Below are positions 17,468-25,446 of a stretch of 64,000 nucleotides of DNA, one piece after another (position 1 is the stretch's first letter; each line of letters opens with the position of its first letter). The translations under genes and the position numbers were made by a program. The stretch is taken from the NCBI RefSeq assembly GCF_001905845.1, contig NZ_LIVZ01000007.1, forward strand, positions 488,189-552,188, read 5' to 3'. The notes beneath the pieces were generated by a model. The model made no database searches and was not told the DNA's origin. It saw nothing but the letters and a program-made list of their open reading frames with translations. The DNA is from Streptomyces sp. TSRI0107. GTDB lineage: Bacteria; Actinomycetota; Actinomycetes; Streptomycetales; Streptomycetaceae.

Positions 17468-17532
17468 GACTCCCAGCTTCGCATGAAACAGGCCATGGGG
17501 CGCAGGGAGTTGACGAGCGGTTTCGCGGGTGC

Positions 17533-17739
17533 TCAGCGGGTCAGCAGCTGCCGGACGTGGTCCATGAGCCGGGCCATGGCGGGGTCGCCGCCCGCGGCGT
17601 GGGCGTCGGCCGGGTTCAGGATGAGCGTCAGCAGGGCGACGAAGGCGAGCGTCGGCAGGGCGAGGGCCCACCAGGGCAGGCGAGTTTCGACGCCCCGGGT
17701 GCCGACCGGGCGGGGGCGGGGCTGGGTGCGGGCCGACAT
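17533..17739 (-). CDS. Small single-span membrane protein, unknown function
   Basis: A 68-residue protein starting at the ATG at 17739, preceded by GGAGG at the right spacing. A basic Pro/Arg N-terminus (MSARTQPRPRPVGTRG) precedes one hydrophobic helix (WWALALPTLAFVALLTLIL) and a short tail ending DHVRQLLTR. The longer upstream reading has no ribosome site. It lies 65 bp upstream of sixA on the same strand and could be co-transcribed with it. Confidence 0.6.
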   Translation of the reverse strand: MSARTQPRPRPVGTRGVETRLPWWALALPTLAFVALLTLILNPADAHAAGGDPAMARLMDHVRQLLTR

Positions 17740-17940
17740 GATGCCTCCGTGGATCCGTCCTCGACTGGCGTGGTCCGCCTCCCGCGGCCACACTTCGACG
17801 CTACGGAACGCAGAGGCGTCAACCCATCCGGTGACCCACCCACTTGACCCTGACACTCACCCCCTAGGGGATGGTGGGGACAACCCCACCATGAGCGTGC
17901 CATCGGGGCATCAGGGCCGGGGAGCCGAGGGCCACGGGTC

Positions 17941-18057
17941 CTATGGCGCGGCGATCGACGCGATGACGGCGATGATCACGAAGATGGCGAAGAACGAGCC
18001 GAAGACGAGCAGCATCTTCTTCTGGCCGTTCTTGGGGTTCGGGTCGAGCACTGGCAT
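17941..18057 (-). CDS. SGM_5486-type transporter-associated micropeptide
   Basis: A 38-residue peptide, MPVLDPNPKNGQKKMLLVFG then SFFAIFVIIAVIASIAAP. It has a short polar Asn/Pro/Lys N-terminus and one transmembrane helix. It matches my memory of the conserved Streptomyces 'SGM_5486 family transporter-associated protein', which is usually beside an MFS gene, as here (55 bp before the stop codon of the MFS gene). Its presence immediately downstream on the same strand suggests it is a small subunit or partner of that transporter; the role is inferred. Confidence 0.75.
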   Translation of the reverse strand: MPVLDPNPKNGQKKMLLVFGSFFAIFVIIAVIASIAAP

Positions 18058-18112
18058 ACCGCAAGTCTCGCACCCGTCCCCCGAGCCCGTCCCGCCGGGG
18101 GTCAGCCGGGGG

Positions 18113-19459
18113 TCAGCCGGCGGCAGCCGCCTCGTCCTCCACCGTGCGGTCGCGGCCCGCCAGCCAGCCGACCGCCATCTGCGGGACCATCAGGGCGATC
18201 ATCAGGGCGATCGGCAGCCCCCAGCCGCCGCTGTGCTGGTAGAGCACGCCCACCAGGAGCGGTCCGGGGATGGAGATCAGATAGCCGGTGCTCTGCGCGA
18301 ACGCGGACAGCTGGGCCACGCCCGGCCCGGACCGCGCGCGCATCCCGACCATGGTCAGCGCCAGCGGGAAGGCGCAGTTGGAGACGCCCAGCAGCACGGC
18401 CCACGCCCAGGCGCCGCCGGCGGGTGCGAGGTAGAGCCCGGCGTATCCGGCGAGGCCGCACACGCCGAGGGCGAGCACGATGGGCCCCTGGTGGGGCAGC
18501 CGGGTGGCCAGCCGGGGGATGACGAAGGCCAGCGGCACGCCCATCACCATGGTGACGGCCAGGAGCAGACCGGCGGTGCCGGCGGGGACCCCGGCGTCGC
18601 GGAAGATCTGCGCCATCCAGCCCATGGTGATGTAGGCGGCGGTGGCCTGGAGGCCGAAGAAGGCGGCGAGCGCCCACGCGGTACGGCTGCGGGTGATGCG
18701 CAGCGCGGGGGCCTGCGCCTCCCCCGGGGCTGCCGCGGGGTCGGCCTGTCCGGCGCCGGAGGCCGCGCCCCGGTCCCGCAGGACCGGCAGCCAGGGCAGT
18801 ACGGCCGCGGCGGCGAGCGCGGCCCACACGGCGAGCCCGGCCTGCCAGTCGCCGCCCAGCGCGTCGGTGACCGGCACGGTCACGGCGGCGGCGGTGGAGG
18901 TGCCGAGGGCGAGGGCCATGGAGTACGCGCCGGTCATGGACCCGACCCGGTCGGGGAACCAGCGCTTGACGATGACCGGCATCAGGACGTTGCTGACCGC
19001 GATGCCCATGAGGGCGAGCGCGCTGGCGGCCAGGAATCCGGGGGTGCCGCCCGTGAACGGCCGGATCAGCAGGCCGGCGGCGATGGCGGCCATGCCGGCG
19101 CAGACCACCGCGGCGGGGCCGAAGCGGCGGGCCAGGCGGGGCGCCATGACACCGAAGACGGCGAAGCAGAGCGGCGGCACGGAGGTGAGCAGTCCGGCGA
19201 CGCTGCCGCTCATGCCGAGGCCGTCGCGGACCTCTTCGAGGAGGGCGCCGAGGCTGGTGATGGCGGGGCGGAGGTTGAGGGCGGACAGCATGATGCCGAC
19301 GACGACCAGGCGTACGGTCCACGCGCGCGTGGTGCTCTCGCGCGTGGTGCTCTTCTGCGTCGCGGTCGTGCGCGGCGCGTCATCGGAGCCGCCTGCCGCC
19401 GGACGGCCTGCGTCCTGCGACTCCGGGGACTTCTTCGTCTGTATCTCCTCGCCTGCCAT
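18113..19459 (-). CDS. MFS transporter, CynX/NimT type
   Basis: About 448 residues with 12 predicted membrane helices after a hydrophilic ~45-residue N-terminus (MAGEEIQTKKSPESQ...). The CynX/NimT hallmark LNLRPAITSLGALLEEV lies in helix 1, followed by GLLTSVPPLCFAVFG and RFGPAAVVCAG. CynX-type carriers export small anions or drug-like amines; the substrate here is unknown. The start is ambiguous between ATGs at 19459, 19468 and 19471; none has a clear ribosome site and the operator palindrome begins at 19474, so a leaderless transcript is possible. It is divergent from a GntR regulator that probably controls it. Confidence 0.9.
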   Translation of the reverse strand: MAGEEIQTKKSPESQDAGRPAAGGSDDAPRTTATQKSTTRESTTRAWTVRLVVVGIMLSALNLRPAITSLGALLEEVRDGLGMSGSVAGLLTSVPPLCFAVFGVMAPRLARRFGPAAVVCAGMAAIAAGLLIRPFTGGTPGFLAASALALMGIAVSNVLMPVIVKRWFPDRVGSMTGAYSMALALGTSTAAAVTVPVTDALGGDWQAGLAVWAALAAAAVLPWLPVLRDRGAASGAGQADPAAAPGEAQAPALRITRSRTAWALAAFFGLQATAAYITMGWMAQIFRDAGVPAGTAGLLLAVTMVMGVPLAFVIPRLATRLPHQGPIVLALGVCGLAGYAGLYLAPAGGAWAWAVLLGVSNCAFPLALTMVGMRARSGPGVAQLSAFAQSTGYLISIPGPLLVGVLYQHSGGWGLPIALMIALMVPQMAVGWLAGRDRTVEDEAAAAG

Positions 19460-19473
19460 GCGGCCCATCATAG

Positions 19474-19488
19474 AATCATGGGATGATT
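19474..19488. promoter_or_regulatory. Perfect 15-bp palindrome: likely GntR operator
   Basis: AATCAT-GGG-ATGATT is a perfect inverted repeat in the gap between the divergent MFS (start 19459-19471) and GntR (start 19542) genes. FadR-branch GntR proteins bind short palindromes of this kind next to their own genes. The site practically abuts the MFS start, which suggests repression of the transporter. Confidence 0.7.
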
Positions 19489-19541
19489 GGTTGTCCATTC
19501 CCCGGGCGCCCGATGCCGCCCGGCCCGTGCGAAGGTGTGCC

Positions 19542-20237
19542 ATGCCCTTGAGCCACCCCCGTCGCTCGGCGTTGTCCGAGCAGGTCATCGCCGAGCTGCG
19601 CAACCAGATCACCTCGGGCGAGTGGCCGGTCGGCTCCCGCATCCCCACCGAGCCGGAACTGGTCGAGCAGCTCGGCGTGGCCCGCAACACGGTCCGCGAG
19701 GCGGTCCGGGCGCTGGCGCACAACGGCCTGCTGGACATCCGCCAGGGCTCCGGCACCTATGTCGTGGCGACCAGTGAGCTGGCGGGCGTGATGCACCGCC
19801 GTTTCGCGGGCGCCGATCCCCGGCACATCGCCGAGCTGCGCTCGACCCTGGAGTCGGCCGCCGCGAAGCTGGCCGCCGAGCGGCGCACCGAGAAGGACCT
19901 CAAGCAGCTGGACGCGCTGCTGGTGCGGCGCGAGGAGGCCTGGGAGACCGGGGACGCGGAGACGTTCGTGACGGCGGACGCGACGTTCCACCTGGCCGTG
20001 GTGGCCGCCTCGCACAACGACGTCATGACGGCGATGTACGCGGACCTGGGCGAGGTGCTGCGGGACTGGCTGCGCGAGGACGTGGGCGAGACGCTCACCC
20101 CGGAGACGTACATGGACCACGCGCGGCTGGTGGACGCCATCCGCGCGGGCGACGCGGAGACGGCGGAGACGGAGGCGGCGGGCTATCCGTTCCTGTGCCG
20201 CCCGGGCCGGTTCAGCTCCCCTGGTTCTGGTGGCTGA
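19542..20237 (+). CDS. FadR-subfamily GntR transcriptional regulator
   Basis: A 231-residue protein. The winged HTH (about residues 10-75) reads SEQVIAELRNQITSGEWPVG, then PTEPELVEQLGVARNTVREA and GLLDIRQGSGTYV. The FCD ligand-binding domain (about 90-220) has the D-x-x-x-H metal/ligand pattern around DATFHLAVV and the later DHARLVDAIRAGD. It is divergent from the CynX-type MFS gene and probably senses a small carboxylate or related ligand to control export. The last 26 bp overlap the convergent secreted-protein gene, so the normal FCD C-terminus may be slightly altered (…GRFSSPGSGG). Confidence 0.93.
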   Translation: MPLSHPRRSALSEQVIAELRNQITSGEWPVGSRIPTEPELVEQLGVARNTVREAVRALAHNGLLDIRQGSGTYVVATSELAGVMHRRFAGADPRHIAELRSTLESAAAKLAAERRTEKDLKQLDALLVRREEAWETGDAETFVTADATFHLAVVAASHNDVMTAMYADLGEVLRDWLREDVGETLTPETYMDHARLVDAIRAGDAETAETEAAGYPFLCRPGRFSSPGSGG

Positions 20238-20565
20238 TCCACACCGCGCGGACCTCCTTCCAGCAGCGGCCGGTCAGGCGCACGGTCATCGCGGGACCGG
20301 CGTCGGCCGGGGCGCTGTCGGTGTCCAGGTCCCACCAGCGGACGCATTCGATGTGCAGCCGCACGCGGTCCGTGTCCACATAGGGGTTGTGACAGTGAGC
20401 GGTCACCTCGGAGCCGTGGATCCGCGTGCGGCACGCGGCTCCGAACGGCTGGGGCGTTTCCGGTTCGCGCGCCTCCACGCGCGCGTGGGGCATCGCTTCG
20501 TGCGGCAGGGAAAGCACCAGGGCGGCGGCCAGGGTCACTGAGGCCAGGCTTCGGAACAGGCACAC
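20212..20565 (-). CDS. Small secreted protein of unknown function
   Basis: A 117-residue protein with a signal peptide (MCLFRSLASVTLAAALVLSL, cleavage near residues 25-28). The mature part has four Cys residues (ACRTRIHGSEVTAHC, IECVRWWD, GRCWKEV) that can form two disulfides. It resembles the group of small Streptomyces secreted proteins without known function. It is convergent with the GntR gene and overlaps its 3' end by 26 bp. Confidence 0.65.
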   Translation of the reverse strand: MCLFRSLASVTLAAALVLSLPHEAMPHARVEAREPETPQPFGAACRTRIHGSEVTAHCHNPYVDTDRVRLHIECVRWWDLDTDSAPADAGPAMTVRLTGRCWKEVRAVWISHQNQGS

Positions 20566-20670
20566 AAGGGAACCTCCTCGGCCGTGCTGGGGAGGGACGC
20601 GTTGGTGGACGCGTAATCAGAGTGCCCGGTTGCCTCGGGCTTCCGCCCGGCCGGGTAGGCCGAACGGGTG

Positions 20671-20707
20671 ACGCCCCGCTCCCCGCGCGAAGCGGGAAAC
20701 GGGGCGT
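20671..20707 (-). terminator. Terminator downstream of fabI
   Basis: ACGCCCCG (20671-20678) pairs with CGGGGCGT (20700-20707), with an inner CCCGC/GCGGG stem. It lies 32 bp beyond the fabI stop codon. The strand is assigned from the flanking gene. Confidence 0.7.
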
Positions 20708-20738
20708 CGGCGCCGTGGGCGATGCCTTACGGGACGGG

Positions 20739-21506
20739 TCACGCGCCGATGGCGTGCAGGCCACCGTCCACGTGGATGATCTCGCCGGTGGTCTTCGGGA
20801 ACCAGTCGCTCAGCAGTGCGACCACACCGCGGCCGGCCGGCTCCGGGTCCTTCAGGTCCCACTCCAGCGGGGAACGGCTGTCCCACACCGAGGCCAGCTC
20901 GCTGAAGCCCGGGATGGACTTGGCGGCCATGGAGCCGATCGGGCCCGCCGAGATGAGGTTGCAGCGGATGCCCTGCTTGCCCAGGTCACGCGCCATGTAG
21001 CGGTTCGTGGCCTCCAGGGCGGCCTTGGCCGGGCCCATCCAGTCGTACTGCGGCCAGGCGTACTGGGCGTCGAAGGTGAGGCCGACGACCGAGCCGCCGT
21101 TCTGCATCAGCGGCAGGCAGGCCATGGTCAGCGACTTCAGCGAGAACGCCGAGACGTGCATGGCGGTGGCCACCGACTCGAACGGCGTGTTGAGGAAGTT
21201 GCCGCCGAGCGCGTCCTGCGGGGCGAAGCCGATGGAGTGGACGACGCCGTCGAGGCCGCCCAGCTCCTGGCCGACGATCTCCTCCAGCCGGCCCAGGTGC
21301 TCGTCGTTGGTGACGTCGAGCTCGATGACCTTGGTGGGCTTGGGCAGCTTCTTGGCGATGCGCTCGGTCAGCGTGGGCCGCGGGAACGCGGTCAGGATGA
21401 TCTCGGCGCCCTGCTCCTGGGCCAGCTTGGCGGTGTGGAAGGCGATGGAGGACTCCATCAGCACACCGGTGATCAGGACGCGCTTGCCCTCGAGAATTCC
21501 GCTCAT
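20739..21506 (-). CDS. fabI: Enoyl-ACP reductase (FabI/InhA type)
   Basis: A 255-residue protein, MSGILEGKRVLITGVLMESS, with the FabI-type NADH-binding GVLMESSIAF. The catalytic pair is Tyr154 and Lys161 in QYDWMGPAKAALEATNRYMA, the Y-x6-K motif of FabI/InhA rather than the Y-x3-K of other SDRs. It reduces trans-2-enoyl-ACP with NADH in type II fatty-acid synthesis. It lies 5 bp downstream of fabG, as in mycobacterial mabA-inhA, and ends at a hairpin terminator. Confidence 0.97.
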   Translation of the reverse strand: MSGILEGKRVLITGVLMESSIAFHTAKLAQEQGAEIILTAFPRPTLTERIAKKLPKPTKVIELDVTNDEHLGRLEEIVGQELGGLDGVVHSIGFAPQDALGGNFLNTPFESVATAMHVSAFSLKSLTMACLPLMQNGGSVVGLTFDAQYAWPQYDWMGPAKAALEATNRYMARDLGKQGIRCNLISAGPIGSMAAKSIPGFSELASVWDSRSPLEWDLKDPEPAGRGVVALLSDWFPKTTGEIIHVDGGLHAIGA

Positions 21507-21511
21507 GGTGA

Positions 21512-22216
21512 TCAGTGACCCATTCCCAGTCCGCCGTCTACGGGGATGACGGCTCCAGTGATGTACGAGGCGTCGTCCGAGGCGAGGAACCGCACCGTCG
21601 CGGCGATCTCCTCGGGCTGCGCGTAACGGCCGAGCGGCACCTGAGACATGATGTTCTCGCGCTGCTCGTCGCTGAGCGCCCGGGTCATGTCCGTGTCGAC
21701 GAAACCGGGCGCGACGACGTTGAAAGTGATGTTGCGCGAGCCCAGCTCACGGGCGAGGGAGCGCGCGAAGCCGACGAGGGCGGCCTTGGACGCGGCATAG
21801 TTCGCCTGGCCGGCCGAGCCCAGCAGGCCGACGACCGACGAGATGAGGACGACCCGGCCCTTCTTGGCGCGCAGCATGCCGCGGTTGGCCCGCTTCACGA
21901 CGCGGAAGGTGCCGGTGAGGTTGGTGTCGATGACCGAGGTGAACTCCTCCTCGGACATGCGCATCAGCAGCTGGTCCTTGGTGACGCCGGCGTTGGCCAC
22001 CAGCACCTCGACCGGGCCGTGCTCGGCCTCGATCTCCTTGTAGGCCTGCTCCACCTGCTCGGGGTCGGTGATGTCGCACTTGACGGCGAGGAAACCGGCC
22101 GGCGGCTCGCCGGACCGGTACGTGATCGCGACCTTGTCGCCGGCGTCGGCGAAAGCGCGGGCGATGGCGAGGCCGATGCCCCGGTTGCCTCCGGTGACGA
22201 GAACCGAGCGGCTCAA
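21512..22216 (-). CDS. fabG: 3-oxoacyl-ACP reductase
   Basis: A 234-residue SDR. The start is TTG at 22216 (MSRSVLVTGGNRGIGLAIAR), preceded by GAAAGGGTGATC; the longer reading from 22258 has no such site. It has the NADPH-binding TGGNRGIG (residues 8-15), NAG motif (75-77), Ser126/127, Tyr140 and Lys144 (NYAASKAAL), and the PGFVDTDMT loop. It reduces 3-ketoacyl-ACP in fatty-acid elongation. It forms a two-gene operon with fabI, with a 5-bp gap. Confidence 0.96.
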   Translation of the reverse strand: MSRSVLVTGGNRGIGLAIARAFADAGDKVAITYRSGEPPAGFLAVKCDITDPEQVEQAYKEIEAEHGPVEVLVANAGVTKDQLLMRMSEEEFTSVIDTNLTGTFRVVKRANRGMLRAKKGRVVLISSVVGLLGSAGQANYAASKAALVGFARSLARELGSRNITFNVVAPGFVDTDMTRALSDEQRENIMSQVPLGRYAQPEEIAATVRFLASDDASYITGAVIPVDGGLGMGH

Positions 22217-22468
22217 CGGATCACCCTTTCGATAGCGGTCTGATACCCCGCCCGGCACCTGGACGACAGGCGGCCATGACAGGCGGCTTCACCGAAAACC
22301 TATCGGTCGGCCGCGGGCGCCGGACATTCGGGCACCCACAGTGGCGCAGGGGGCTCACTGTCGAATCCCTACAGAAAGCCCCGGTCGCCGGATACAAACG
22401 TGTGGTCCGCGGGCCCGCGGGCGCGTCATGATCGGAGCCGACAGGCGACGACAGCAGGGAGACCTCGG

Positions 22469-23992
22469 GTGCCTCATACCATCGACGAAGCCTTCACGGC
22501 ACTTCCGCTACGCGCCCTCGCCGACGCCGCGCTGGCACGCGCGCGTGCCCTCGGCGCGGAACACGCGGACTTCCGGTTCGAGCGGGTGCGCAGCGCGTCC
22601 TGGCGGCTGCGGGACGGCAGGCCGTCCGGGTCGTCGGACACCACCGACCTGGGCTACGCGGTGCGGGTGGTGCACGGCGGGACGTGGGGCTTCGCGTCCG
22701 GCGTGGACCTGACCATGGACGCCGCCGCGAAGGTGGCGGGCCAGGCGGTGGCGATGGCCAAGCTCTCCGCGCAGGTGATCAAGGCGGCCGGGTCGGACGA
22801 GCGGGTGGAGCTGGCGGGTGAGCCGGTGCACGCCGACAGGACGTGGATCTCGTCGTACGAGATCGATCCGTTCACCGTGCCCGACGAGGAGAAGGCCGGG
22901 CTGCTGGCGGAGTGGAGCCGGCGACTGCTCGCGGCCGACGGGGTGGACCATGTCGACGCCTCGCTGCTCACCGTGCACGAGAACAAGTTCTACGCCGACA
23001 CGGCCGGGACCGTGACCACCCAGCAGCGGGTCCGGCTGCATCCGCAGCTCACGGCGGTGTCGGTCGACGATTCGAGCGGCGAGTTCGACTCGATGCGCAC
23101 GCTCGCGCCGCCGGTCGGGCGCGGCTGGGAGTACCTGACGGGCACCGGCTGGGACTGGGACGCCGAGCTGGCCGAGATGCCGGAGCTGCTGGCGCAGAAG
23201 ATGCGCGCGCCGAGCGTGGAGCCGGGGCTGTACGACCTGGTCGTGGACCCGTCCAACCTGTGGCTGACGATCCACGAGTCCATCGGGCACGCGACCGAGC
23301 TGGACCGCGCGCTGGGCTACGAGGCCGCGTACGCCGGCACCTCGTTCGCCACGTTCGACCAGCTCGGCACGTTGAAGTACGGCTCGGAACTGATGAACGT
23401 CACCGGCGACCGCACCGCCGAGCACGGCCTGGCGACCGTCGGGTACGACGACGAGGGCGTCGAGGCGCAGTCCTGGGACCTGGTGAAGGACGGCACGCTC
23501 GTCGGGTACCAGCTGGACCGCAGGATCGCGAAGCTCACCGGGCTCGGGCGGTCCAACGGGTGCGCCTTCGCCGACTCCCCCGGGCATGTGCCGGTGCAGC
23601 GGATGGCCAACGTCTCGCTGCGGCCCGATCCGGCCGGCATGTCCACCGAGGACCTGATCGGCGGCGTCGACCGCGGCATCTACGTCGTCGGGGACCGGTC
23701 CTGGTCCATCGACATGCAGCGGTACAACTTCCAGTTCACCGGCCAGCGGTTCTTCAAGATCGAGAACGGGCGGATCACCGGGCAGCTGCGGGACGTCGCC
23801 TACCAGGCGACCACCACCGACTTCTGGGGTTCGATGGTCGCGGTCGGCGGGCCGCAGACCTACGTCCTCGGCGGCGCCTTCAACTGCGGCAAGGCCCAGC
23901 CGGGCCAGGTCGCCGCCGTCTCCCACGGCTGCCCGTCCGCCCTGTTCCGGGGCGTGAACATCCTTAACACCACGCAGGAGGCCGGCCGATGA
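22469..23992 (+). CDS. tldD: TldD metalloprotease subunit
   Basis: A 507-residue protein. The GTG at 22469 has AGGGAG about 7 nt upstream. It carries the TldD zinc motif H-E-x-x-x-H in IHESIGHATELDRALGYE (His269, Glu270, His274). Further on are GYDDEGVEAQ and DSPGHVPVQRMANVSL. TldD pairs with TldE/PmbA to form a heterodimeric protease that matures small peptides (microcin B17 in E. coli) and acts on unfolded peptides. Its stop codon overlaps the start of the TldE gene (ATGA). The peptide substrate in this organism is unknown. Confidence 0.95.
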   Translation: MPHTIDEAFTALPLRALADAALARARALGAEHADFRFERVRSASWRLRDGRPSGSSDTTDLGYAVRVVHGGTWGFASGVDLTMDAAAKVAGQAVAMAKLSAQVIKAAGSDERVELAGEPVHADRTWISSYEIDPFTVPDEEKAGLLAEWSRRLLAADGVDHVDASLLTVHENKFYADTAGTVTTQQRVRLHPQLTAVSVDDSSGEFDSMRTLAPPVGRGWEYLTGTGWDWDAELAEMPELLAQKMRAPSVEPGLYDLVVDPSNLWLTIHESIGHATELDRALGYEAAYAGTSFATFDQLGTLKYGSELMNVTGDRTAEHGLATVGYDDEGVEAQSWDLVKDGTLVGYQLDRRIAKLTGLGRSNGCAFADSPGHVPVQRMANVSLRPDPAGMSTEDLIGGVDRGIYVVGDRSWSIDMQRYNFQFTGQRFFKIENGRITGQLRDVAYQATTTDFWGSMVAVGGPQTYVLGGAFNCGKAQPGQVAAVSHGCPSALFRGVNILNTTQEAGR

Positions 23993-25383
23993 GCGCCCCG
24001 ACGAACAAGCCGTACGAGATCGTCGAGCGGGCCCTGGAGCTGTCCCGGGCCGACGGCTGTGTGGTGATCGCCGACGAGGAGTCCAGCGCCAACCTGCGCT
24101 GGGCGGGCAACGCGCTGACCACCAACGGTGTCACGCGCGGGCGTACGCTCACCGTCATCGCGACCGTCGACGGCAAGGAGGGCACCGCCTCCGGGGTGGT
24201 GTCCCGGTCCGCCGTGACCGCGGACGAGCTGGAGCCGCTGGTGCGGGCCGCGGAGGCCGCCGCGCGCGGCGCCGAGCCCGCCGAGGACGCCCGGCCGCTC
24301 GTCGCGGACGTGCCCTCCTCCCCCGACTTCACGGACGCGCCCGCGGAGACCTCCTCGGCGGTGTTCGCCGACTTCGCGCCCGCCCTGGGCGAGGCGTTCG
24401 CCCGCGCGCGGGCGGGCGGCCGGGAACTGTACGGCTTCGCCAACCACGAGCTGACCAGCAGCTACCTGGGCACGTCCACGGGGCTGCGGCTGCGCCACGA
24501 CCAGCCCAACGGCACGCTGGAGCTGAACGCCAAGTCGCCGGACCGCTCCCGCTCGGCATGGGCCGGACGCTCCACCCGGGACTTCGAGGACGTCGACCCG
24601 GCGGCGCTCGACGCGGAGCTGGCCGTCCGTCTCGGCTGGGCCGAGCGCCGGATCGAGCTGCCCGCCGGGCGGTACGAGACGCTGCTGCCGCCGACGGCGG
24701 TCGCGGACCTGCTGATCTACCAGATGTGGTCGGCGTCGGGCCGGGACGCGAGCGAGGGCCGCACGGTGTTCTCCAAGCCCGGTGGCGGCACCCGGCTCGG
24801 CGAGCGGCTGAGCGAGCTGCCGCTGACGCTGCGCAGCGACCCGCACGAGCCGGGCCTCCAGGCCGCGCCGTTCGTGCTCGCGCACTCCTCCGGCGGTGAC
24901 TCGTCGGTGTTCGACAACGGGCTGCCGCTCACGCCCACCGAGTGGATCAGCCGGGGCGAGCTGAAGCACCTGATCACCAGCCGGCACAGCGCGGACCTCA
25001 CCGGGCTGCCGGTGTCGCCGGGCATCGACAACCTGATCCTGGACGGCGGCGACGACCGCACCCTGGACGAGATGGTCGCGAGCACCGAGCGCGGGCTGCT
25101 GCTGACCTGCCTGTGGTACATCCGCGAGGTGGACCCGGCGACGCTGCTGCTCACCGGTCTGACCAGGGACGGCGTGTACCTGGTCGAGAACGGCGAGGTG
25201 ACCGGCGAGGTGAACAACTTCCGGTTCAACGAGTCGCCGGTCGGGCTGCTGGGCCGGGCCACGGAGGCGGGGCGCACGGAGAAGACGCTGCCGAGGGAGT
25301 GGAGCGACTGGTTCACCAGGGCCGCGATGCCGCCGCTGCGGGTGCCCGACTTCAACATGAGCTCGGTCAGTCGCGGCGTCTGA
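23989..25383 (+). CDS. tldE: TldE/PmbA subunit of the TldD/TldE protease
   Basis: A 464-residue protein with the TldE/PmbA fold, including ELYGFANHELTSSYLGTSTG, LLPPTAVADLLIYQ and the C-terminal TGEVNNFRFNESPVGLLGR. As expected for TldE it lacks the H-E-x-x-x-H zinc motif, so it is the non-catalytic partner. It overlaps tldD by 4 bp, which supports co-translation and heterodimer assembly. Confidence 0.94.
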   Translation: MSAPTNKPYEIVERALELSRADGCVVIADEESSANLRWAGNALTTNGVTRGRTLTVIATVDGKEGTASGVVSRSAVTADELEPLVRAAEAAARGAEPAEDARPLVADVPSSPDFTDAPAETSSAVFADFAPALGEAFARARAGGRELYGFANHELTSSYLGTSTGLRLRHDQPNGTLELNAKSPDRSRSAWAGRSTRDFEDVDPAALDAELAVRLGWAERRIELPAGRYETLLPPTAVADLLIYQMWSASGRDASEGRTVFSKPGGGTRLGERLSELPLTLRSDPHEPGLQAAPFVLAHSSGGDSSVFDNGLPLTPTEWISRGELKHLITSRHSADLTGLPVSPGIDNLILDGGDDRTLDEMVASTERGLLLTCLWYIREVDPATLLLTGLTRDGVYLVENGEVTGEVNNFRFNESPVGLLGRATEAGRTEKTLPREWSDWFTRAAMPPLRVPDFNMSSVSRGV

Positions 25384-25446
25384 GCCGACGGCAGGCCCCC
25401 ATAGACTGGGGGAAGCCCTTTTCACCGTTCAAGGAGACATACGACC

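Noticed and set aside
25384..25446. T-box leader before tyrS
   Set aside because: The gap is only 63 bp, too short for a T-box, and no T-box sequence is present.
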